50,940 nt of DNA from assembly GCA_000708835.1 (NCBI GenBank), contig DF237513.1:7216-58155 (forward strand), in the 5' to 3' direction. This document shows positions 1-13,809 of this stretch, in pieces. The stretch comes from Klebsormidium nitens. Taxonomy: Eukaryota; Streptophyta; Klebsormidiophyceae; Klebsormidiales; Klebsormidiaceae. The number at the start of each line of letters is the position of its first letter. Position 1 is the stretch's first letter. Below the pieces are notes generated by a model. The model ran no database searches, had not been told where the DNA came from, and was given only the letters and a program-made list of their open reading frames with translations. Both the position numbers and the translations under genes were made by a program.

Positions 1-3346
<3,346 letters not shown>

Positions 3347-6300
3347 ATGACGGCCTCAAGCCCGTCAAGTTTTTGCGGCTCGCTTGCTTTTCCAGCAATC
3401 AACATCTTGTTTGCAGGATCCCATGGACACTCTTGTGACCTGCATTCCACTTTCATCACTTCTGCCACATGGCCTGATCTAAAGGTCATCCTCCACAAAC
3501 AGTTTGTTTTTAAGCAAGGGCGGGAATTGCGCTATGTTTCTGGATTCGACTATAAGACGAGACAATGTCTTCTGCGTTCAGCAGAGATTTTTTGCACGAG
3601 TCGAGACATTTCCAAAGCCGATTGCCCGCACTTAGGGTCTCGACCCTCCCAAGCCCTCCGCTTGCAGTCCAAGGCTGTAGCCAGCGAGCGGTGCTCTGAC
3701 ATGAGCCCCACAGACTCGACGGGCCTCACCCTATGTGAGCCTGAAGAGAAGTCTGTCCAGCGGGGCAGAGTGTTGGCAATAGGGATGGGCACAGCGGGGG
3801 GTAAGATGGTGGCCCACATTGGGGACTGCCTGGCGCAGCAGTCACGCGCGGAGTTTGACGCGGTGGAACTGTGGGCTATGAACACCGACGTGCAAGCATT
3901 GAGGGACACTCACGCTCCACACCATCTACAATTGGGCAGTGAGCTGACCAAGGGCCTGGGTGAGTCGCCAGGGTGGTTGCAAAGGGCGCTGGGCGAGGTG
4001 GGCAATTTGAACCTGTAAGGTCATCTTGGACCGATCGAGCTCCTCCAGAAATTTCTCGCTCCCCCCGAGAAGTTAAGAATGTTTCATAGGAACTGTCTAC
4101 TTGCAATAGGGAGGTTGATGACTGGCTCACCCACCTCCTGTCCTCCACTCAGGCACTGGCGGCGACCGCACTGTGGGGGCGCAGGCTGCAGAAGTCTCCG
4201 CCGCCGCCATTGCGGAGGTGGTGGGGGGCCGGCCGGGGGTGTGCTTCGTCATCTGTGGCGCGGGAGGGGGCACGGGGGGCGGTGCCTCTCCGCTGGTCCT
4301 GAGTGCCGCGCGGGCGGCTGGCCATTTGGCTGTGGCCGTGGTCACATTGCCCTTCAGCTTTGAGGGGCAACGGCGGCTGCGACAGGCCCGCGCCTCACTG
4401 GCGGCGCTGCAGGGAGCGGCTGACGTGGTGTTCGGTGAGGGGCTGGCCAGGCGCTCTTGTCGGCACTTTGGGCCAGACAAGATGAGGTTGGGGGCTTGGG
4501 GGGGCTTTCTGATTTGGTATGTCTACGTCCGACCATGTGGTCCACTTTGACTTGTGTCAAGTTTGTAGTTCTCACCCCTCCTTTCCTTTGTTGCAGCCAT
4601 CGACCAGGATGCATTCCTGCAGCAGCGCCAGGACCTGTCCATGACGCAGGCGGCCAGAATGGCGGCCGACCTGGCGCTGCACGCGACGCGCGGGATCACA
4701 ACTTGCCTCCAGGTGAAATCTTATTCCTGCAGAAGACGGGACGGGCAGGCAACCATGCTTTGACTTGAGCACTTCAATCCTCTGACATGACCATTCATTA
4801 GCGCCCTGCCTAGCATGACGCATGCCGCCAGCTTCGGCAAGAATCGCCAGCACCTCGGGTCTGACTTTCGGCGCCCCTATCCTGTCCTCAGGCCGAGGCC
4901 GCTTCTCCCCCAGCCCAGCCCGCCAGCTTGTCCCGCTCGCTGCTTCAGAGGGGCGTCGTCCAGGTGGGTTGCTCTCCCACCCACGAGCTGGTCCCTCCTC
5001 AACACACTGCCTCACAGAGGACCTCCTCAACAGCTGTCACTAGCCTCCCAAGCGAAGGGCCCCGGCTGACCCTTCTGTCTGGGCCTGCGTGCAGATGCTG
5101 AGGGCATCCGGGCGGGCTGTTGTGGGGCACGCTGAGGGCGCCACCCCCGTGCGGGCCCTTCTGGCAGCGCTCCAGGCGCCGGGGCTGGGCAGCCTGCACA
5201 TGGTGAGACTCCCATCATCCGTCCCAGACGTCTCTTACCCCAGAATGGTCATTCAAGTCACATCACGCTAGGCAAATTGGGGGCCCACAGGAAATGGGCC
5301 CCCAACCTCTGGTTGCTGCCTGGTTGACCGGCTCTTGGCAGATCCCCACCTGGTCTGACTCCAGGTCGTGAGCCCGACAGTGTCGTCCGTGGTGCAGTTT
5401 GCGAGCAGCGTGGTGTGCGTCCTGAGCAGTGCGGCCCCGCTGAGCCCGGCCCAGGTGCGGGACGCCCGCGCCAGCGCACAGGCGCTCACGGGCGGGCGCA
5501 TTCCGCTGGTGGTGGCCACACGCCAGGACGCAACGGCAGCAGCAGTGGGCGCCACCGTCATCCTCACAGGGTGTGTCCCCGCGCTCGTCCCACTGGTCGA
5601 GGCATAGCCACGAGTCTTTTGAGTCTGCAGCCTGCGAGACATTTGTGCAACTCGACTATTCCTCCTGGACTTCTCCCGCAGTTCTCCTCCAAGCCCTTGA
5701 ATTTAGATTGTGATCGCGGGCATATTTTGACTCATGTTTCCCGCCTGTGTCTCTGCAGGCTGCCACACGAGCTGGCGGAAGCCCCCGCTGCCTCCACCGC
5801 TGCCGCTCGCCCACCGCCCCCCCAAGCACCACTGCCACCCCTGGCAGCGCGAGTGAAGGCTGCCCCCGTCACGCCTGGCCTTCAGGCATCGGCAACTGCA
5901 CAACGGCAAAAGCCGAACAGAGAAACTGTTACTCAGGCAAGCTTGACGTCTTCCTCCTCGAAAACGCGTGGGAATGCTGCTACCAAGCAAGCCGTTGCGT
6001 CGGAGACACGGCAAAAGGACGGCGCGCGCTTGCCCCCTCCACCTGGCAGGATTAGGGTCTGGTCAGCAGGGGGCACGAGCGTTGACGAGCTTTCCAGCCA
6101 GCCGAAGGCACAAGACATGCACGGAGACAAGGAGCCGCTGGAAGGGCAAGCGGGGGTACTGGAACCATACAGCAGCATACTGGATGGCCCTCGTAATGGG
6201 GGCTACGCTGCCCCCCACAAACGGTCAGAAGAGTCGCCGCGACCCCAAGAGCGAGACTCAGGCCAAGGATCGCGACCTGGGGCCGATGCGATCCACGTGG

Positions 6301-8728
6301 ATCGCGAAGCTGGGCGAGAGAGCAATGGTGCTCAAGCTGCGGGTCAAAAGGATGAGCGGGGAACCGCGGCTCCTCGAGAAAAGCTGTTGGACCAACTGTC
6401 GGCAGCAAAGAGTAACGGCACGCCCAACACCCCGGTTCAGGGAGTCGGACCGGTCGGAGCCCCAGCAGATGCCCGCAGGCAGACAGGGCAGAACGGGAGG
6501 GCAGGGATGTCAGTGGAAAACGAGAGCCAGGGGGGGGGCGCGCAGGCAGAGACGAGGGCGGGGGCGCAGGGGGCCACCAGGGAACAAGACCACGACAGGG
6601 CGAGGAGCTTCACCGCCGCATCTCCCTCGAGGAGCGATGCAACGCAGGGGCCTGCGCAGGCAGCGTGGACCCAGTCGAGGCGAAGGCCAGAGAGCCTGTC
6701 GTCGCCCGCGGCAAGAGCGCAACCCACGGAGCGACTCGGGGCGGGACAGGGCGCGGGGAGCAGCCCCGCCGACCAGCTGGACGGTGCTGCGGCCGCGCAC
6801 GCTGCCGCGCTGCAGTGGTGGCGGGAGGTGGTGGAGGCGCACGCGGAGGACAGCACAGACGACGCAGGGGAAGGACCGGACGAGGACGACGAGGGCGTGC
6901 GGGCGGATCCCGAAGAGGGCAGCGCAGCGAGCTCGGTCTCGTCGCGGGCGCGGGCGATCCTGGTGAGCATGCCTGGGGACGCGCTGGCGCTTGCGGCAAC
7001 ATGGCCGGGAAGCTCCATGCAGCTGACCCCTTGTTTGATTATCAGTCTTTGTCAGAATCTTCCTAGCCACGGTCTTCTTTGAAGTTTGCGCAAGGTCAGT
7101 CGAGGGTAGGACTAGCTTGTTCGAACAGTTAAGCTATGACTCACTTAGTCATGTGGCAGTACTGAAAACAGAGCTCGTGCAAGCTGGAGTATGTGGGTCG
7201 TCGTTGGAGGCAATCGCTCCGTTCATGGTTCAATCATTCGTACCTCCAGTTATTGGTGACTTACTTCCGCTGCTTGCGGGCATATGCTCCAGCTCCGCGT
7301 CCGTTAGCGTGAGTTTGATCCTGGAATTGGACACGCGCAGCGGAGGGTGGGTGGATTGCGGGGCACACTCGTATGTGTTTTGGCGCCCCCCTCACAGCCG
7401 GATTGAATTCACGCAGGAAGGACTATTGTATGTCAACAATCCGTTTTCACATAACTGACGAGTACTAGTATAGTAGTACCTTGGACTTTCCTCGCTGGTC
7501 CCAGGCCGGCTTTCGACAGAGACCAAGGCCTCTCCTAAGTTTCGTATTCAACGGCTGCCTTTCCAATCCGTTCTTCTCTTGTTTGTCTGCCTGTGCCTCC
7601 GTCTCTCACCTCGTGTCCCTGTCCCCCCCCAGGCCCGCGAGCGCGACCAGGAGCGCTACCGGCAGGTGCGCGGGCGGCAGGTGCTGCCAGATGGCAGCGA
7701 GTACGAGGGCCACCTGGCAGCCGGCCAGCCCCACGGACACGTGAGCCTCTCATCTCCGCTGCCTCTTCTCTCCAGCCAGCCGGCTTCAATTGCGACTGTA
7801 TCCACGTATCTCTCCCATCATGGCCTCTATCATCGCTCATGGCTTGTCAGTCGCCGTGAACTTGGCGAGGATTATTTTGATTGACTCGTAACACCAGGAG
7901 CTGACATGACCTTGCCATAGCCTAAAATTGTTCTGTGCTTTTGGCACCACGACCCCCGCCTCCTGCGTCGCTTGGTTGTCGCCCTCGTCTGTGCGCCCGC
8001 CTGAGCGGCCGCCGTCCCCGCCTGCCTGCTGCTCGCAGGGCCGATGCGCGTACCCGGGCGGTGACGTATATGAGGGGGCGTGGAAGAACGGCGAGCGGCA
8101 TGGCTGGGGCCGTCTCGCCGAGGCCTCCGGTGACGTGTACGAGGGGGACTGGAGGCACGGCCACCGCCACGGCAAGGTACACCCTACCCGACGTTGCCGC
8201 ACCGTCGGGCCTTCTGCCACAGGGCCTGAGTCGTGCTCGGAAAACCGGTCGCACACTGGTTATCCCACGGGCTCCCCGTCACACTTTTAGTCAAGAGCGC
8301 AGAGGTGCTTCGTTCAAATGTGCTACAGCTTGCAAGAGAGCCCCCGCTCACGTCTGCGCGCTGCCGTGCAGGGCCGTGTGGAGTACGCGGATGGGCACGT
8401 GCTGAGCGCGCGCTTTGTGGGCGGGCACGTGCACGGGCCGGCCATCATCGCGTTCCGGCAGGGGAGCACCTTCTACGGCGCCTTCGCCTTCAACCGCCGC
8501 CAGGGCGTCGCTGTGACAGTGGACGCAAACGGCAAGCGGTACGGCGGCGGACTTTGTGGGAGCACAGAGCGTTTCTGCAGCCAGGTGTCGGGTGATTCCG
8601 CTGTTGTCGTGTTGGATCAGGGTAGCACTGCTCATGCCTTTTCCTATGTTTTTGCCAGCTTTTGCTGACTGCCACTGGTTGTTTGCAGTGAGTGGGAGGT
8701 GTGGGAGCACGGCCAACGGATCTCTTGA
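3347..8728 (+). CDS. ARC3: ARC3-type plastid division regulator (FtsZ-like domain + MORN repeats)
   Basis: ARC3 is a stromal FtsZ-interacting protein that restricts Z-ring formation to mid-plastid. Eleven exons join in phase: 3347-3959, 4153-4434, 4597-4712, 4892-4963, 5095-5202, 5365-5570, 5759-6962, 7633-7740, 8039-8176, 8372-8538 and 8689-8728 (1017 aa). Residues about 142-465 are FtsZ-like, starting at VLAIGMGTAGGK with the tubulin signature GAGGGTGGG at 240-248. The FtsZ T7 catalytic loop (NxDxxD) is not recognisable. Residues 466-867 are low-complexity, rich in Gln/Arg/Pro/Glu and acidic at the end. From about 880 there are five or six MORN-like repeats, such as YEGAWKNGERHGWG and YEGDWRHGHRHG. 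The FtsZ + MORN order is diagnostic of ARC3. The last splice (8538 to 8689) ends in EWEVWEHGQRIS and fits the MORN pattern; without it the frame would stop at 8668. The Arabidopsis protein is about 740 aa, so the linker here is long. Confidence 0.92.
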
Positions 8729-9977
8729 CTCTGGCTCATCACCGTCCACACGTAGTGGCACTCAGGTCGGAGAGGTGCACAAAGAACAATATTCCCCAAG
8801 CGTAAAAAGGATTGCCTGGTCACAGAACCCAACTTCGGGTACACGGAAATCGGGATGAGCTTGGAAAACGAGCTCGAGTTAAGCCACTTAAGTTGGGTAC
8901 GCACCATTCTGTGCTCTGTGCTGGGGTTTGCTGTTGCAATGCTTGCATATGAAGACCACAAGCACATGTGTTCAGGGGTTTGCTATCCACTATATAGCCT
9001 TGAAAAACGTTAGTCGGCTCAATGACCTGATACTGAAGTGAAAAACCATTTGAGTGTTTCATAATAGTTATTAGTCTCGATTGGACATCAGCTCCGTCGA
9101 TTAGGGTCCTAGCCAACGGGATAGACTTCTAATCATCGTATTATAGGTCCTGTGACGGTCAGTGCAACAAGATGTGGTGGCTTATGGTGACTGTTGCAGC
9201 TAGCGTGCATGCGCCTCGTAATGGACTGCTGTAGCTGCAGCGAATGCACAAGTGGCAGCGCGTTGTGAAAAGCAGCGCGCCGGATAACAAGCATGCAGAG
9301 TCGATGCTAAGTTCTTCCCACATGCAGTTTCATTGCAGGCCGTCCGCATATGAAGTTCAACGGTTTCTTTGCCAAGGTATGTTGCACCGTCGTTTTTGAC
9401 AGGTATGCCAACTATTTCATGCCTAGCTCCGACCACACGCCTCAGCTGCTGTTTCATGCCGCATGTCTAGGTATTTCGACCACATTTGGGTCCATCTCGT
9501 GTACATGGGAATCGATGCTGATATGTACCTGTGCCAGCCGCCGCATGATGCAAATCTATGGAGAGCCTATAGCCGGTGAGGCGTTTCGGTCACATTTTTG
9601 AGAGAAGCTGGAAGATCACGGAATGCCCTTTGTCCTTCTCGAGCGCGAGGAGGAACTGGACCACTAGGGACCAGGCTCGTTCAATGATGGTGAGATTGAT
9701 CGTTTAGGACAATCATCCTAGCCGGCTACTACTTGCAGCCAACGCCTGCAGCTAAGAACTCCTGTGCTCACTTTGCTGGGGCAGCTTGAAGCAAGGCCGA
9801 GATCGATCACACCAAAACGCTGGTGACGAGTCTTTTATAGCAACACATGCCTCTGTATTGGGACCGTATGAACATGTACAGTTAAGCAATCAGAACTGCA
9901 GTAGCTTGTGACCAAACCCAGCTCGCAGACGCGGCGACCAATGCCATTGAGGACAATCCGAGCTTATTGGGTCGAAA
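8729..9977. other. Convergent intergenic region (ARC3 3' / LHCA 3')
   Basis: About 1.25 kb between two converging genes. Only short frames without family resemblance are present, and no tRNA or transposon signature is seen. It presumably holds both 3' UTRs. Confidence 0.5.
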
Positions 9978-12900
9978 TTACAATTGCTGCAACGGAAAGA
10001 AGGGTGTGTCAGTTGTGCCATGTTGCTTGCATGATGCGGGTCAGAGTTGAGATAAGTGGCAAAAAACAACACTCTCGACAGTGAGAAGCATGGAAGCTGG
10101 CTACTATCAGAGCCACGCAAGGCTGCCTGATGGATTCATAAACGGCCGAAAGGTGCCTCACCGCGAAGATCGTGTTGTGGCCGGGGTCTGCCAGGTGGGT
10201 TGTCAAGTTGTCAATGGGACCCACTCCGGTGTACACGGCCTGGAAAAAGAAGCCGGCCACTGCACAGACAGGATCGCACATGATTAGGGCCAGAGAAGTA
10301 GAAGTTGTGCAAGTAAGGATTGCAAAAAGGTGGAAGCCTATGCTCTGACAGACTGTGTAGCAAATGGAGGAGAAGGCTGGATCAGGCTACGTCGTGGATA
10401 GATTATGCAGATTAGATTGCCAGAATACTTACTTGCGAGCATGGCCAGTCTAGCGTTCTTGATCTCCTTCAACTTCAATTCCCCTGCCTGCACACAAGAA
10501 TCCGAGGTTAGGGCAATGCTAGTAAAGAGGTCATGCTGTTTGCATGAACGGCCGACTGCCTGCGAAAACACATAGTCTCCTTCCCGCTCACAGAGAGTTC
10601 GCTTACTCTCTTTCCAAGAAAGTAAGAGTCAAACCTCTTGCATCATTGTAGGACTTGAAGTGTTGCTGTTGGACTGGTGTGCCGTGCGGAACATTTGCTT
10701 TTAGATTCAAGAGAAAATCCCACTGGCTTAAGTGGAGCGCACCTTGCTAGAGTCCTTTGCATAGCCGAACGGATCGAAAATTCCCCCAGGGTACCCAACT
10801 TCGTTTCCGGAGGGCAGCTTGTTGTTAGGGAAGACGGGGTCCTGCACAAAGATTGTCACACTTTACTGCCTATTTGTTGACAGCGTTGTTGGTGGAAAAA
10901 TTGCAAGATAAATTTCAACAAGCTATTGGTTAAACAGTTGTCATGAACGAGACCAATGAGTTTTGACATTTTGTCCAAGTAATAAAAGGACACCGTGAGG
11001 GCTCAGGTCGACTTTAGGTTTTCGACAGGGCCTATTGGTATCGACATCTCAAAGTAGCACTATGAATAAGGAGCGGCCCTTTCAGGCCGTCACTGCCGCC
11101 TGGCAATGCTAACAGACCAAGACCGCACATCTGAGGATTCTTCGACACTTGTGCCCATTCCCAGAAGCAACAGCATCAGCATCAAGTCTCCAACGGGCTC
11201 CGCGTTTTGGCTTACTTACCACGTTGACTGAGCCGGGGTTGTTGATGTCTGCCCATCTCCTGATCTCAGCCCAGGCCATCAGGTTCAACTGCACACATGG
11301 ATTCAACCATGTCAAGCAGCTTGTTTGAGCATTTGGTTTGCAGGTTGCAACACAGCATTCAATTCATCCGGCACCGTAAGCCCACAGCCACACCAATTGG
11401 CAAGGTATTCTGCTCTGCTCACCTGGACAATGGTTAGGACCTTCTTGTCAGCGAAGTAATCAGCAGCGCCAGCCTCGTACCAGTGAGGGGTGTGCAGGAT
11501 GCCAGCCTGCAGGGACACGAGGCTGCAAACTTTAGCCCTCCTACGTAGACGACGCTAAGGCCCGAGGAAGAGAGATGGCTGCCTAGATGACTCTGAACAC
11601 AGTTGCAGCTGACTGATCAAAGATCTAAGGATGGCCTTGCATTTCAGGACAGCATTCATCACACAGACATGATGCGATGGCGGCCCTTGGCAAAGGCTGT
11701 TATTGACACTTACCGAGGTCAGGGCCTCAGGGATGAGGATGCCGGCGGCTCCGAGCATGGCCCACCTGCAGCAAACAAATGGTGAGCAGCTTATCAGGGG
11801 CCTTGCTAAAATACACACACGCACAGTTACAAGCGTCTGCAGGGCATCCCCTGTTCAATGTTCTCTTGGCTGGCAGAGCTGTCGGCCCCAGGCTCACCTG
11901 CCATTCTGGAGTTCAGCCTGCTGGAACCACTTGAGAAGCTCGGGGTCAGACCCTGTAGGAAGTCAGGAGGAAAGATGAGTCAAGGAGACAACCTGCGCAG
12001 CACAGAGTCACAAACTAGATGCAAGTAGAGTGCATTCATTCCAACCAATGTGGCCGCAAACCTGACAGTGAATCTCCGGTGGTCGAATGCAGTCCCTCAA
12101 GAGCACGAGTTTGCCCATCCTACACAAAGGTCCTGGTTGGGAAAAAGATATGCACAACTGTCAACAATCTGAGTGCACTTACCAAGGTTGAGAGGGTCAA
12201 ATCCGAAGTCGCCTGGCAGACTGCAGAAAGCACGGTTGACATGCTCAGAACAGCAGCTCTGCCGCCCTTGTGAACATCCAGAGCAGACGGATCAAGACTA
12301 TCACAGACAAGGAAAAAGATTGCGAGAGGGCATTCCCCACTTAAGCAGAACCAATCTCACTCCATTTGGAGGACGATAGAGACACTGATTGCAGTTACTG
12401 GGATGCACTGATGCAGAAACTTATTGGCTTGGAGATACTGAGAAGAGAGGTGACGTACGAGCCATCCAGGTACTCAGGGGCGGTGGCGCCCGGATACCAG
12501 AGCTCGCGGTCTGCTGTGTACTGTCCTTGGGAAGCTGCGGAGATGACACCATTGCCAGCAGCCCGGGGAGCTACGGCCTTCACAGACTTGCGCAGAGTAG
12601 CGCCAGACAGGAAGGCAGGCCTGACGGCAATCCTCTGAGTAGTGACAGCCTTAGAAACGCTGCAGGACAAGGTGACAAGAGAGGGACTGCATTAGACTGC
12701 GGCACTTACAAAGAAAGCTGCTAGGCAGCTGGAATGAGCATCAAGCACTTCAAAAGCCTCTCACCACAGTCGCATTAAGGAGTACGAGCGACCCGTGCTG
12801 TCTTCCCAGCTCCGGAGGTGCTTCCCCACATTCCCCAGTATCCAACTGCTGTACTCTGTTCAGGCTTCATCAACTTGGTCAAGATACAGTAGCCCTCTTG

Positions 12901-13141
12901 CTATCAGCTGCACAATGCTGCTCCCAACCACCGGAGCAACCCGCCTTGCATTCCATGCTGCATTGCCTCCCATTCACCATGCATATCCCATCAGGCTGCG
13001 TGGAGTTCCTGCATAGATCAAATGCAGCGTATGCAAACACAATGCAGGTCGATTTGTCCAGCTTTTTGGCCAGTGGGCGCCTGCCACTGACCTGGTGGCC
13101 GCGATGGACCCGGCCAGCTTGGCAGCGACGCACTGAGCCAT
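9978..13141 (-). CDS. Photosystem I light-harvesting chlorophyll a/b-binding protein (LHCA family)
   Basis: A PSI antenna protein of the thylakoid membrane. Eleven exons join in phase: 13092-13141, 12459-12659, 12183-12220, 11898-11952, 11714-11765, 11423-11506, 11220-11288, 10743-10841, 10433-10487, 10162-10259 and 9978-9986 (269 aa). The start is in a 50-base first exon ([12 protein letters not shown]...), found by splice phase because the next exon opens directly after a TCCTGCAG acceptor. The transit peptide runs to about residue 65, followed by the mature LHCI start [15 protein letters not shown] and [13 protein letters not shown]. Helix B is [14 protein letters not shown], with Asn at the chlorophyll-603 ligand position; helix A is [11 protein letters not shown]; the C-terminal ligand motif is [23 protein letters not shown] and [16 protein letters not shown] recall Lhca4/Lhca5. 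The exact subtype is uncertain. The last exon is only CAATTGTAA. Confidence 0.93.
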
Positions 13142-13809
13142 GGCTGCTGAGAAGGTACCCGACACCCGAAGCTAATGCAATGCGGCAGTATGCACGCAAA
13201 GAAGTTTCTCAAGCTGACAGAGTTCCCTGTGTAGAGAGATGCAGGAAAGCAAGGAAGCAGAAGCAAATCTTGCTCGAGGCAGAAGCCAAACACATCGAAG
13301 CTCGTCCTCTCCAAAACGACTTGGCCACCCATGTCGGATCCCATTGGTCCGAGCTGGACTTCTATCCAGCATTTGATTGGTTCACTGCCCGACACTTTCC
13401 GAATCTGGATTATGCTCGCGCGCACCACTTTTGGACGTCCAACATCCACTCCTCTTCAAAGTGGAGCCATGATCATGATGTGTCCGAGTGACCGACAGTC
13501 GGCGTTCCGTCCGCAATCCTCATCAGTCAGGGACCGACGGATTCCGCCCATTTTTGACTGTGTTTTTAGGGTTGTAAAGATTCTTTAGGGTTTTAGCACA
13601 CAGTCAAACAGCCACATGAGCCTGCAGTGTGCACCCTGACTCTCATGTACTCTTGACTCATGAGTCGCCTATATGCGTTGCCGCAGCACAGCATGCTAGG
13701 TAGATGGCGGAGAAGGTGTGGCTCTCGCTGATGTCGCCTGCAGCTGCATCTTACGTGGTGCTCATCTGACAGCGTCCCATGGTAGCCTCCTCGTAAGAAG
13801 CGGGCAATC
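13142..13809. promoter_or_regulatory. Divergent intergenic region between LHCA and Furry homologue
   Basis: These 668 bp separate the LHCA and Furry starts. On the minus strand two CCAAT boxes (complement of ATTGG at about 13344 and 13377) lie about 200-240 bp upstream of LHCA. Two telomere-like TTTAGGGTT elements (13565-13594) lie about 220-240 bp upstream of the Furry start. No coding frame is supported; the frame across 12898-13491 overlaps LHCA exon 1 in antisense and has no recognisable motif. Confidence 0.55.
13565..13594 (+). promoter_or_regulatory. Pair of telo-box-like elements
   Basis: TTTAGGGTT at 13565-13573 and TTTAGGGTTTT at 13584-13594, two copies 19 bases apart, match the plant telo-box (AAACCCTAA, reverse orientation). 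They lie in the 5' region of the Furry homologue. Function is inferred from plant promoters only. Confidence 0.35.

Noticed and set aside
5968-6966. A 332-codon plus-strand frame overlapping ARC3 exon 7, plus several antisense frames there
   Set aside because: They are shadows in GC-rich low-complexity DNA. Only the frame joined to the FtsZ-like and MORN exons keeps phase at both ends.
12898-13491. A 197-codon plus-strand frame between LHCA and Furry
   Set aside because: It overlaps LHCA exon 1 and the LHCA upstream region in antisense. Its codon use and composition look non-coding, and no motif is seen.
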